A DNA stretch of 32,307 bases. Source: Paramacrobiotus richtersi. Lineage: Eukaryota; Tardigrada; Eutardigrada; Parachela; Macrobiotidae. This document shows positions 17,662 to 29,998 of the stretch, in pieces (the stretch's first letter is position 1; every line of letters starts with the position of its first letter). The translations under genes were made by a program, and so were the position numbers. Location of the stretch: contig JAQGAU010000272.1 of assembly GCA_034698045.1 (NCBI GenBank), positions 1 through 32,307 of the forward strand. The letters are read 5' to 3'. Below the pieces are notes generated by a model. That model was not told where the DNA came from. It made no database searches and saw only the letters and a list, made by a program, of their open reading frames with translations.

Positions 17662-20600
17662 TTACTGCCAGCTGCTGGTGACGGCCTCATACTCATCGAG
17701 CGCGAATGAACGATAAATCAACCCGAGCCGAAGGAATGCAAAGATGCGGTGTGGTCCTGCACTTTCATCGCTTCTAACTGTTTCCGCAGATTATCCACGA
17801 TCACCGGTTTGTTGCCCGTCAAATTAGGCTACAAAACCATTCATGTATTTAATCGAATTTGCCTGTTACTTTCGCAGTAGCAACGTTACCGAGTCCGCAA
17901 ACACGGCACGCAGAATTGTAAACATTTTTTATTAAACTTTAGAATTTAGATGCTGCTCGGAGCTTTGTTATCAGCTATAACGCCTCATAACACAAATTCC
18001 TGCGGAAACCCGGACTTCAGTCAGTCCACCAAAACAATTCTTTCCCCTTACATCCATATTCTTCCGCTTCTCCGTAATAGCAACTTCTCCATAATTTATT
18101 CCGAACTAAACATAATAATATTGCACATGTGTATGTTGTACATCAATGCATGTGAACATTACGGTCAAGGAAAAAAAACGTGAGGAAACGCTTTTGTCAT
18201 TTTTCAGTCAAGATATTAGGCGTACATATATTCACAGTATACGGTACAAATTGGGATTTTTTGCAGCCACTACGCTACGACATACACAGTTATGGACAGC
18301 CTACTTAGGCACAGTAATCTTTGCACATGCGCGTCTTTTTGTTCTTTCATTAAAATTAATAATGCCCCTCTATGATTTACACCGCTTCTTTCCCCAATGT
18401 CAGTAAAAGTTTTCTGCAAGAAACACTATCTTCAAAATTCAAAAATGGCTCCTGACAACGAGTGCAATTACGCCATCCCGTAAAAGCTTGTTGACAAACG
18501 CTACGCTTAGCAAATAACGCAAACGAAACTGTTTTCTGAGCAGCAGACACCGACGCTGCTTACATTACACAAATATCCATTCTCATCTCTGCAGACTTGG
18601 CACCACCTATGCGGATTCAGTCCCTTCTTCCCAATCCACAAGTCCACCATCATCTTGGGTACATGTCGCATTAATTGCGAGGAGAACTCACAAATCAATT
18701 CTGCTTGATTCCCGGTGGGCGGAGTCCCCGTCTGGGTGGCCAGGACTCGCAACGCCTCCTTGTACATCTGCCGTTCCAGGTAGAACTCGATCAGCCGACG
18801 CGTGTGGCCCAAGTGGTTGGCCAGGAAGAGGTACTCCTCATCGGCGCCGTGGCTAAGCAGGATCGAGTAAAACACATCCGGGGAGGAGGTGAAGATGTCC
18901 AGGAACTGCGGATTGGCCATGAACACGCGGAATTCACCTAAACGTAGGTTAGTACTAAAATGTGTAAAATTCTGGTATTTCGTACTGGATTACGAAAAGC
19001 TAACAACTCACTACCGCACAACACAAACACGGACGGATGGCTACGAACCTGTGGATCAGTCACCACACAGCCATTACAATACGAACATCTCCAACACGTA
19101 CAAGCAGAAAATTCACACTTTCAGGCGTTCGGCTAATATTCCTTTAGACCTTTACTGCGTCAAAATAAAGCTCAAGGAGACAAAAAATCATATTTTATCA
19201 GCTACTTTACTTCTAATTATTTCCGTGCTTGTTCGCTCGTCAACAGTTAGCCAAAAGCCAGCCAAGTTGAACAAAATCTTCAAATTAGTTTTACATATCT
19301 TGCCGTCTATTTCACACTTTCAAATAAGTTCACGTTTCGATTTCAAACCGATTCTGCCGTAAATACTCCGTACTTGCAAAAAGAAATCAACCGGAAAAGT
19401 ACAACATTTAGACCAGCACCGGTTAGAAAACAGTGAAAATTCCAAACTATTAAAAAGCATAATGAAAAAAATCGAAAACCAGTTTTTCCTGTCAAATGTA
19501 AACCTGATCTTGCAAGTGATTAGCGTCGTTATAGAAAGTGATGACAAAAGTCCAAGCCCATACACTACGCGTTATAATATTCGACAAGGTATTTTTAGGT
19601 AAAAACTGAACCGAAGGTTTCGACTAATTATCATCATTATACGATTACCAACCATGCACTGTGATAACACTGGCAAAATTCATATATATGAAAAAACAAA
19701 GAAAACCAATGAGCTCCTAACACCACTTTACCAGCCCAAATCTCTGCTCTTTTACCGCGTACCAGTCGAAATATGTAGCACACAATCTGATTCCTCACCT
19801 GAGCGCCGAATTCCAGTCCCCCTTATCCAAATAGATCCTCCACACATTCCGACTATCATCTCTGATCCGGTAGCGATACACCGCCGCCTCCGAGTAGACC
19901 CAGACGGTCCCTGCACACACCCACCACCTTCCCGTACCGCTCCACACTGAACGGATCATCAAACACAATCTGGCCGCTCAGCTTACTCAACACCCGCACC
20001 GCCGTCGGGTACTGGATCAAGACATGGAACTCGGTGGTCACCAGGGATAAGGGACGGTTGGACTTGTCTTTCTCCTTGGGGAAGGTGTATAACTGGGGAT
20101 TTAAGAGAACGAAGCTATCAAGAGAGTCGCCGGGAAGTCCGATATGGGAGTAGTAGACGCCGGGTTCGTTCAGCCAGGCGAAGGAGGACGAGGAAGTGGC
20201 CGTGGGCGGCGGAAGACAGGCAGCAGTGCCGCGGGTTGCCCGGCAGTTCCAGGAAGTTGGTCATGGGCTGTCGGGATCAAGCATGAAGATTTCTTGGAAT
20301 AACGGAGCCTGTGGATCATCAGTCATGCAGGAAGCACAATTTTCAACCAATTTTACACTATTTACGGATACTATTGACATACCATTTACCATATTATTTA
20401 CGGGATACATATATCGAATCTACTAATTCGACATAATTATATCGAATGTAATGATTCGACAGAAATCGACAATTTTTGCCGTCCAGAAGGTTAAGACAAC
20501 AACCGTTTTCCGCTATTTGAGAGTTTTTTAAGTAGCAATATACCAACCTTAGCAATATAATAATGAGCATGGGGATTATCACAAAGCTGTTTCCTTTATT

Positions 20601-22090
20601 TTCTTAGAAAGAATACTTAGTATAGTTATGGTAATTCAATCCTGAAGCGTGCGATGGGCCTAATATACGTTACTGTAATAAAAAAAGTTGTGATGGTTCT
20701 CGCTGCAAAACCATACAGACTACATAATTATATGCTTAAGATTGCAGCTGATTCAAAATCTAATCGGGCGAGTCACTTGCAGCCCATGCTCTATGTTTTT
20801 CACGAGTAAGGACTTATTCATATAAGGAAGCACCGATCAATTATACAACCTCTGAATGGCCCAGATTCCCCCGGAAGTGATACAGGTATTGGTCACAATC
20901 AGAACAGCGTGCAGTCCACTGTTTCCCTTTCAACTTATCGAAATAAATCCCCCCAATGTCCACGGGATCCGGTTGGGCCAAATTGTACGCCTGCTGCCAG
21001 TACGTCTCCACACTAGCCGCCAGGAACACCTACAATTTTCCAGCTTCAATCTAGTGGTTTCAGTTAACCGTTTCAGGATTTTTACTTGTACTGAATATTA
21101 TTTTTCACAGTTATCCATACACTTCCGAATATTCAGCTACTACAGACTCATTTTTTTTTAATAGAACCCGTCTTCTCGATTTTATTAAACTGACCATGCG
21201 CAGAATTTAGGACCAAACACAAAAAAATACTTTCGCCACAAATCTCGATGTACCGGTACGTACTTTTTCTGCAGTACTAAAAATAGAGTGCGCCGTAGTG
21301 TAAAGGCTCGCAAGTTACTTATCCTTCTTTTGCAAACAGTACTTCATACGATACAACGTAACAAAAGTGTAAGACTTTCGAACTTTTTCAGGGAAATTCT
21401 GATGGTGAAAGAATCACAAAATCAAAAAAAACCGCATTACGAGCTGAGATAGGCAAAGCAATAAAAACGAAACCAGCAGCTACCAGTCTGGGACTACAGA
21501 ACAAATTACAGAACACAACAACAAGAAAAACAATCTAACGGATAATTAAAATCGGAAAAATCTAATGAAATAAATACCCATTAAATAAACAACCGAAAAT
21601 CAACGACAATTCTGATAACAGACAGAATTAACGTACCTAATTCGGACATAATTCAAAAACCCTACCGAAGAAATAACCATGCCGTTGACGTTCCGCCGCA
21701 CTGGCATTGAACTCCGTCTCGATGATGACGCCCTGCTGCGTCCCCAATAAAACCGGCAGCAGTCCAGTGGGACTATCCAGGACCTGATAATTCCAGCCCA
21801 CCGCCGTCATAATATGGGCTCGCAGCTTGATAATCGTCCGCGACTTCTTGGACTGTCGCGAAAAGTACAGCACCTCCCCGGAGCGCTTAGCCAGGAGGAG
21901 GTGTCGTCCCAGCGGGTCCAGGAAGATCTCCTCGACACTGTCGGCGGGAGAGGAGGTGCGGATGTCCAGGGAGTCCATCCGGTCGGGGTTGGTGCGTAAA
22001 TCGATGCGGAAGAGGCTGTTGTCTTTAGTGTACAGAAGGACGAGACGTCGCACACGGCCATGCGGCGGATTCGCTTCTCCATCGGGAATC
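17662..22090 (-). pseudogene. VPS18 copy A, decayed
   Basis: Recognisable exons, 5' to 3': 21637-22090 (propeller), 20850-21029, 19799-20308, 18587-18937 (solenoid), a 30-nt scrap near 18050-18080, and 17662-17828 (last exon). Breaks are seen directly: compensating indels in 20850-21029, a 1-nt deletion and a 14-nt deletion in 19799-20308, and complete loss of the exon homologous to 25964-26289 by a deletion near 19270. There is also a 1-nt deletion plus a donor changed from GT to AT at 18585-18586, absence of the clathrin-repeat and RING exons, and a 103-nt deletion in the last exon that removes its Cys-x2-Cys zinc ligands. The propeller exon and the 18587-18937 exon are nevertheless well preserved. 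It cannot make a working RING protein. The family assignment is secure because each exon aligns in sequence and order with copy B. Confidence 0.93.
20411..20462. repeat. Two 28-bp units in a copy A intron
   Basis: ATATCGAATCTACTAATTCG at 20411 recurs, with changes, as ATATCGAATGTAATGATTCG at 20439. This is a local tandem duplication in the intron upstream of the 19799-20308 pseudo-exon, with no visible function. Confidence 0.5.
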
Positions 22091-22562
22091 CTAAACGTAC
22101 AGCGAAAGGTCAAAGTTCAAATAAAGCGCGAAAGTGACAACAATGGTACCATTGCACTCCACACCAACAGATAATGCCTTTGCCGACTCGGTGTGTCCAG
22201 TACTTGCACTCCAAAAAAAAACCCGGTCGCCAACTGCGGCAATGACCGCTAATTTTGCTGACTTTCAGTGTCATTTTCTCTAGTATTATTGATCACTCTA
22301 CAGACTGAGTAAATCATCTTACAGATTTCTAATGAACCTGGCGAAAGGCGAATGTAGTCGTTCTAGTGAAAGAATTCTCCACTGGTTATTTTAATAAGTA
22401 ATTTTTTATACGACAAAAATATAGAAAATTACAACAAACCTGTAAAGAATAAGCAATGCACGAACTAAACCATATCACAAAAGGTCACCATCAATAAAAA
22501 ATCGTACAATCAAAAAAACAAATAAAAAATCCATGGAAAAGACGGAATAAAAACGGCCCACG

Positions 22563-25500
22563 TCACTGCCAGCTGCTGGTAACGGCCTCGTACTCATCGG
22601 GCGCGATGAAGGGCAAATCGAGCGACTTGATCATGAGGAGCCCGCAGAAAGGGCACTCGGAGGCGATGAGGTCCTCCAGCTCCTGCTTGACCATTTCCCG
22701 CTTACTCATCGTCCCGCCCGCTCCGCCCGACCCGAAGGAATGCAACGAGGCGCTGTCGTCCTGCACTTTCATCGTTTCCAACTGTTTCCGCAAATCGTCC
22801 ACCATCACCGGTTTGTTGCCAGTAAGATTTGGCTACAACACGATTCAATCATTTGTTCAATTATCTGCACATTAATTTCGTAGTAGCTATGTTACCAAGT
22901 CCGTCAATACAGCAAGTAGAAACTGAAAGCTTGTGCCGTCTTAATTTAGCGATTTATTAGCACCTGTAACCTTGGACATTATAAATTATTGAACCTCTCG
23001 TCAAGAAACTGTTAGGTCTTTTTACATAGCAGTCTAAAATCGTTCCCAGTTTGTGTTCCTTACCCTGACCAGGCTCAGAAGACAGTCGGCATGCAGGTGA
23101 TGCTTGCAGGGAAATACGAAGAACTGCGACGTCAGCAGCGGCAGTTTACACTTGGCACACAACTCTCCGCCGTTGATGAACATGCACTGACTGCGAAACT
23201 CGCTGATCTCACTCCTCAGGTCCTCCGCCTCACGCGTCGCCTCGTCCACTTCCCCTTTCAGCGTGCCAATATGCCTAAGACATACGAGACAACACATCGA
23301 GTGAATCAGAAGCAAAATTAATAATTAAATGTTTTCTTGTCTAAATCTTCTCTAAATCGTTCCGAGGATGAAAAAATGCATAAATTCCAACGTGTATTAT
23401 CAGTACCTGTTATAATCTTCCAACGACGCACAAATTGCCTCTTTGAAATCATCAATGGTGACAAAATCGGGGAAAAACGGCAAGATATCCTCGATCTTGA
23501 TGATGTCCCCCGACTCGTGCAGCAACTCCGTCGCTTTGGAAATATCCGAGTCTTGCGTGACAACGTACTGGGCGATCAACAGCCACAATCTCTTGCGGGT
23601 ATCGGTGTCCAAACTGAAGGATCGGGCGATGGTCTTGGCCAAATCGGGATCAAATTTCAACGCCAACTCCACCGCTTGGATGTGCAGCTCCAAACCACAG
23701 TACAAATGGACAGCCGCCCGGGGGAGGGTGTGCTCCACGCACAGACGGAGGGTGCTTTTCCGGTCGTACAACTACGAATCTTGTCGTTGTTTAACAGCAA
23801 AATTACTAATATTCGGGAATTGATTTCAGTTAAAAAAATCTATCTATGAAACTTCACTTGACTGAACTTTACTGATCGTTAACAGTTTTGCCAGTTCGGG
23901 CTTACAGAATCACGCGTTCGGCTGAACCCACTACATTACGAAACCACACTGCAATTTACAGCCACTATCATACCGAATTATAATTTTATGAACTATAACT
24001 ACGCATAAATCTCTCAAAAGATATTAAACACTGGACAGAAATTGCAGCCAAACATAATTCAACAGGGCTCACGAATTTCCAAAAAACTAAAAAAAAAAAA
24101 TTCTTGTGGAAATCGGAATTTCAAGCTGTCTAGAAAACGTTTCATATTCCTTACCTCCATACTCTTCCGCTTGCACTCCTCGTCGATGGTCAACAAATAC
24201 TGCAGCAGTGCCTCTTCGTTGCGCATCCGACAGTACAGTCCCACCAGGTAGTTGTGCAGCGACCCGTCCACCGTGCCCAGCACGTACACGCAGTGCTCCA
24301 GATACCGGACCACTTCCCACGCCTCCCCGTCCATACCGGTGCTACTGTACCTGTGGATAAACCGTTTATTATCAACGATAACTTGATGTATTCTACCATA
24401 CAGAGGCTAAACATGCACTAATGCAAGTGAGCGTTGCAGCCCACGAAGAAAAAGTCAGAAATGTTTTGTCATTTTAGGCCTAGGTACACTTTATAAGGTA
24501 CAAGCAGAGTTTTTCTTGTGACCCTTACGCTACGAAAGTTACTGACAGCATACTTGTCTGCCATAGATTTAATGGTTGCTCATATATTAATATTTCCCTC
24601 TACGATTTTCATAACCCGTTTCGTCAGTATCAGTGCGAGTTTTCTGCATGAAGCACTATTCTCAAATACGCATATTCAGAACAGCACATATCAACAGCAA
24701 ATACCAATTCTCACCTCTGCAGACTAGGCAGCAGCCTATGCGGATTCAATCCTTTTTTCCCGATCCACAAATCCACCATCATCTTGGGCACATGGCGCAT
24801 TAGTTGCGAGGAGAACTCATAAATCAGTTCCGCTTGATTCCCGGTGGGCGGAGTCCCCGTCTGGGTGGCCAGAACCCTCAAGGCCTCCTTGTACATCTGC
24901 CGTTCCAGGTAGAACTCGATCAGCCGGCGCGTGTCGCCCAAGTGGTTGGCCAGGAAGAGGTACTCCTCGTCGGCGCCGTGACTGAGCAGGATCGAGTAGA
25001 ACACGTCCGGGGACGAGGTGAAGATGTCCAGGAACTGCGGATTGGCCATGAACACGCGGAATTCACCTACGGTGATTAGATCTTATGATGCCCGTCCATT
25101 TACAGCGCAATTCGTTCACACTTGTGCACCCGCTTTATTAACGCATTTCGAAAAGAATTTTTCGTCGCTTCGAAGATACAGCAACGTATGTACAGCAAAT
25201 TGCACGGAAATCATCAATACAATTTAACTTTTCAAAAGAAAAGTATATGTTATCGGCTGTTGTACTTTTATGTTCTGAGAACTGTATTGCATTATTTTCT
25301 GATCCTAGAGAAATCAAGCTAGAAGGAAAAGTGTGTATTATCTCGTATTTCGCAAGGAATTAAAAAATGCTAATAAACGTACTAACACACAATACACATA
25401 ATTATTACGGTGCCATGAGCCGTAACGCACATAATGTGCTGGATAGAGGCCAACACACACGCCATTGCTCTACGAACATCTCAAACATCCAAAGGAAGAA

Positions 25501-28500
25501 AATGGACACTTTTTAGCAAATACCCCTTTAGTGCGTCACACAAAAGTTTGATGAGCCAAAAAAATCGTTCAGTAATAGCATATTCAATCAGCACCTGTAC
25601 TTCTAATCATTTCTTTATTATAGCACTGCAATAGCCAAAACCTTACAAGTTACTGAAGGCACTTACAACAAGACAATTAAGTCCTGATGACTGGCTACTG
25701 GAAATTTTTGAATTTTTTGAATTTCATAATTTTTTTGGTTGATTTTTGAAATAGAGATTTAGAATAAACGTACTCACGGTGGGAACCGAACCCAAACCAT
25801 ACGATCTTAGGGCCAGACGTATTACCACCAGGCAAATGAGCATTATGACTAATAATGATTTATGATTTATTCTTCATTATTCGCTTTCCATGTAGTTTTG
25901 CAAGTGTACATTAATGAGCTATGATGATACATTCTGCATCCAGCTCATACAACGATAACGTACCTAAAAGTTCCTTATAGGCCACTTGATCCTTTTCCGT
26001 GCTTTTGAGCTGTTGCAGATTATTGAGGTAAATCTCCATTAACCACGAGCTCACCATGAACAACTGCGGCGAGCGACTGTCCATTTTGTACAGTTCGGCT
26101 TTCTTGAGCAATAACAACTTGAGCGCTTTCTCCTGTCGGAGGCGGCTGAACTTCAAGACCACTTCCTCAAAGGCGGCGACGCTGGTGGCGTAGATTTCCG
26201 CGCTCTTCTCGTACTGGCCTTGCTGTAACAGAGCTTCGGCTTTGAGGATCTGCACCATGTTACTTACCGACGGATCGTTCTGGCAGAACCTAGATAGCAA
26301 GAAAATAAACATAAGTACAAACAATATTAACAACTATACAACGCACGGCAACCAAATTCTTGTTTTGCAACATTCGAAGTCAAAAAGAAAAAGTTCAACG
26401 GAAATTTGTGCAGATCATCTGCCACCCAATGATGTTAGAAACTTCGGTGCATTGTAGCCGTGTTAGCAAATTCCAACATCCAAATTAGACCATACATTAC
26501 AAAGCATTACATGCATTCCAATATTGTAAAGCAGCCGTCAAAAGTTGGCCGCATAACGCTAGCCAGAAAGATTGTAGAACGATCGAGTTCACATACGCTC
26601 TGACGTTCAACGTTTTGGCTGCTCCGTCCACTGCAGTCAGATAAAATCTTCCAAACATTTCACACGTCTTGTTGTATATTTTTGGCGTTTAGCCGTAAAC
26701 TCTTTAACTAACTATGTATTATAGAAGCGACACAACTGCAGAAGCTACCAAATTTAGATCAACACCGATCTGAAAGAAATTAAAACAGAAAACTAGTAAA
26801 CAAGCCGAATGAAAAAACCAAGAAGCAACAAAGCACAATTATTACGCATAGAAGTAAGGATGTTCTTACAAGAAATCAGCGTCGACATATACCGACAAGT
26901 TCCCATCCCACTGCCCATACACTACGCTTTCCCATATTCATATTCTACAGGGTATAACCTAACAACTGAACCGAAGATTATAACAATTATCGACTATTTA
27001 TCATCACAATACGATTACTAACTATGCAACGTTATACAATCGACAAAGTTAATATTTATATGGGAAAACACAGGAAGCTAATGAGTCCTAACACCACCTT
27101 ACCAGCACGAAACTTTCCAGGTTCAACGTGCAGATGACATACACATCTGATTCCTCACCTGAGCGCCGAATCATAATCCCCCTTATCCAAATAAATCCTC
27201 CACACATTCCGGCTCTCATCCGTAATCCGGTAGCGATACACCGCCGCCTCCGAAAAGACCCACACCGTCCCACTCACCGGGTCCCGGCAAACGCCCACCA
27301 CCTTGCCGTACCGCTCCACACTGAACGGATCATCAAAAACGATCTGGCCGCTCAGCTTACTCAACACCCGCACCGCCGTAGGGTACTGGATCAGGACGTG
27401 GAACTCGGTGGTCACCAGCGACAAAGGACGGTTGGACTTGTCCTTCTCCTTCGGGAAGGTGTATAACTGGGGGTTCAAGAGGACGGAACTGTCAAGAGAG
27501 TCGCCGGGAAGTCCGATATCGGAGTAGTAGACGCCGGGTTCGTTGAGGCGAATGAGGACGGGGAGGTGGCCGTGGGAGGTGGACGGAAGGCGGCGAGACA
27601 GCAATGCTGCGGGTTGACCGGCAGTTCCAGGAAGTTGGTCATAGGCTTTTCGGGATCCAACATGAAGATTTCTTGAAAGAAGGGAGCTGAAGTTTAAAGT
27701 ATGTAAGCATAGCGGATTACAGTACATGGTACGTATTATTATTTTCGCTATGAAAAAAAATTTCGATGGTTCTCATCCGAGACTCATCGTAACCAACAGT
27801 ACTTTGGCAGTTCACTGGACAAGATGAAAACGACAACGAACAGCCAGCCCATGCTCTACGAACTGCTCCACGGTAGACTGTTCAAACACGCAATCTTCGC
27901 GTTTGCACACGGTAAACAGTTCACACACGCTAACAAAAACCCTGGAACGAATCATCCGAAATTACCAAGCAATGCCTGAACTATCTTCTACTCAGTTTGA
28001 TTACGCTACAGATACACACTATCAATTTGACGTGAAACCCACTTCGGAGTAGAAACTCGTAAGTCACGCCAACTGTTCACGCAACCAAATAATTTTCGGC
28101 AGGAAGTTCACTGTTTCCGTATTTCTTGAGAAATACCTGCTGTAGAGCAGTTGTAAATATTTCCGACCAATCACACTACCTCTGAGTTGCCCAAATTCCC
28201 CCGAAACTGATATAATCGGGTATTGGTTGCCACCAGGACAGCATACAGCCCACTTTTGCCCTTCAGCTTATCGAAATAAATCCCACGAATGTGGACAGGA
28301 TCCGGTTGGGCCAGGTTGCACACCTGTTTCCAGTACGTCTCCACACTGGCCGCCAGGAAGACCTATAGTTTTTAGCTTTGCATTAGCGGATTTAATAAAT
28401 ACTTCAGGCTTCATTTACATCGAAATTCGATGATCGAATATTATAATACTGAGTTATCCGTATATTTACGTATATTTAGCTACTACCGAGTCCTTCTTTG

Positions 28501-29559
28501 ATAAACGAGTCATTTGAATTTATTAATTGACCATTCATGAGTTTTTACAGCACAGCGCAGAATTTATGATCAAACAAGTATGTAAATATAGTCGCAATAA
28601 ACCTCCGGGAATTTCTTCTGCTGTATAGTATATCGTACTGTAAAGGCTCCTAATGGCAACAACATGCTCGTACGGTTTTGTCACACGGGTATCATGGGAC
28701 TGATGTTTACAAGGAGCAATTTCGATCATTTTTGGGTAAATTCAGGTAGAATCACAAAATTCAAACAACCGCATTACGATATGATACTTATATCAGGATC
28801 AACCATAAGTACTCGTACAGCCGGAAAAGATATAGCAAGCAGGAACAAAAAACGGAACCAGCAAATTACCAGCCTGGGACTGAAATCACGAAACCGAAGT
28901 ACACAAAGAAAAACTAAGGTTAATACTAAAAATTCGAACAACTTAATTTAATATCCATTATATAAAGGTTCGAAAATGAACAATAATTCTGAGCAGGAAC
29001 AAGTACCGTTGTGAACCTCTCGGCCTAAAAAGGACATACTTCAAGAACCATACTGAATAAACTACCATACCGTTGACGATTCCGCTGCACTGGCGTTAAA
29101 CTCCGTCTCAAAAATGACTCCCTGTTGCGTGCCCAGTAAAACCGGCAGGGGTCCCGTGGGACTATCCAGGACCTGATAATTCCAGCCCACCGCCGTCAAA
29201 ATATGCGCCCGCAGCTTGATAATCGTCCTGGATTTCTTGGACTGCCGGGAAAAGTACAACACCTCCCCGGAGCGCATAGCCAGGAGGATATGCCGTCCCA
29301 GAGGGTCCAGGAAGATCTCCTCGACACTGTCGGTGGGCGAGGAGGTGCGGATGTCCAGGGACTCCATCTGGTCGGGGTTGGTGCGCAGGTCGATGCGGAA
29401 GAGGCTGTTGTCTTTGGTGTACAGCACGAGACGGCCAAGCGGTAGATGCTGTTCCCGTTGGGCATTCTGAACAGCGAAACATGAAAGTACCAACTACCAC
29501 AAAGTCACAAACTAGTACTAACAATTGAAACAAAGTACGAAAGTGCAGACTACAGTACC
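22563..29559 (-). CDS. VPS18: VPS18 copy B (HOPS/CORVET core subunit), disrupted in its propeller half
   Basis: VPS18 anchors the HOPS and CORVET tethers on endosomes and lysosomes. Exons, 5' to 3': up to 29559; 29025-29466; 28180-28362; 27159-27686; 25964-26289; 24715-25066; 24155-24350; 23407-23771; 23064-23274; 22563-22832. The first four form the N-terminal propeller (LFRIDL, LYQFRGN, VWRIYLD), the next four the alpha-solenoid and clathrin repeat (YCGLELHIQAVELAL, LPFFPDFVTIDDFKEAICAS), then a coiled coil and the RING. The RING has CAKC and C-x-H-x2-H-x2-C in exon 23064-23274 and CPFC in the last exon, the split typical of VPS18. All junctions from 25964 leftward are in phase with GT...AG. 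Problems are confined to the 5' half: an extra T and a lost donor at the end of 29025-29466, a missing base at the 27686 acceptor, and a 4-nt deletion near 27540. The start codon is not found. It is either a recently damaged gene or carries assembly errors. Confidence 0.85.
23064..23274 (-). other. VPS18: VPS18 copy B exon: coiled coil and first RING half
   Basis: The exon of 211 nt begins with a heptad-like Glu/Arg-rich helix (TLKGEVDEATREAEDLRSEI) and ends with the zinc ligands CAKC and CKHHLHADC. Exon borders are CTTAG|GC and AGG|GTAAGG. The matching copy C exon, 30491-30701, has the same length and identical protein. Confidence 0.9.
25771..25842 (-). other. tRNA-shaped sequence, probably a pseudo-tRNA or SINE head
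   Basis: It is 72 nt on the minus strand, with a fully pairing seven-base-pair acceptor (TGCTCAT with GTGAGTA, including two G-T pairs), an A-box-like TTGCCTGGTGG and a B-box-like GGGTTCGGTTCCC. The T stem has four of five pairs. The loop position would give anticodon AAG (Leu), but the anticodon stem does not pair and the D stem is poor. It is therefore unlikely to be a working tRNA. It lies in the copy B intron between exons 25964-26289 and 24715-25066. Confidence 0.5.
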
Positions 29560-29998
29560 TGTGCGCTCCGGACCAACGGATGCTGTCTTTGCCGGCTCGG
29601 TTTGTCCAGTACCCGCACTCCAAACTGAGCTGGACAGAGTTCGAAAACTCGCTCGTCAGATGCGGCAATGACTGCTTATTTCGCTTTCCATTTCACTCTT
29701 ATTAATCTTATCGCATATTATACGGATTACGTTTCAGATTGTATGGATCACCTTATAGATTTCTAGTGGAAGCAGAATGTACTTGTTCCAGTGAAAGATT
29801 TCTCCACTAATATTATTCAATAAGTACTTTTCCCCCACGCACGAATACGACAGAAATGTAGAAATTACAACAAACCTTTAAGGAATACCGAATGCACGAA
29901 TTAACCCATATCACAAAAGGTCACCATCAATAAAATAACGTACAATCTAAAAAACAAATAAAAAATCCATGTAAAAGACGGAATAAAAGCGGCCGATG

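Noticed and set aside
18675-18941. Plus-strand frames opposite VPS18 exons, also at 21814-22174, 22606-22875, 23091-23321, 23443-23849, 24804-25079, 29203-29470, 30015-30353 and 30822-31142
   Set aside because: They are antisense shadows of conserved minus-strand VPS18 exons. Conservation is fully explained by VPS18.
21999-22090. A frameshift near the start of the propeller exon in copies A and B
   Set aside because: The two copies differ by 13 bases there and alternative frames both look plausible. Without the upstream exon the true frame cannot be decided, so no lesion is claimed.
25771-25842. Calling the tRNA-shaped sequence a functional tRNA-Leu
   Set aside because: The anticodon stem does not pair and the D stem is weak, so a pseudo-tRNA or SINE head is more likely.
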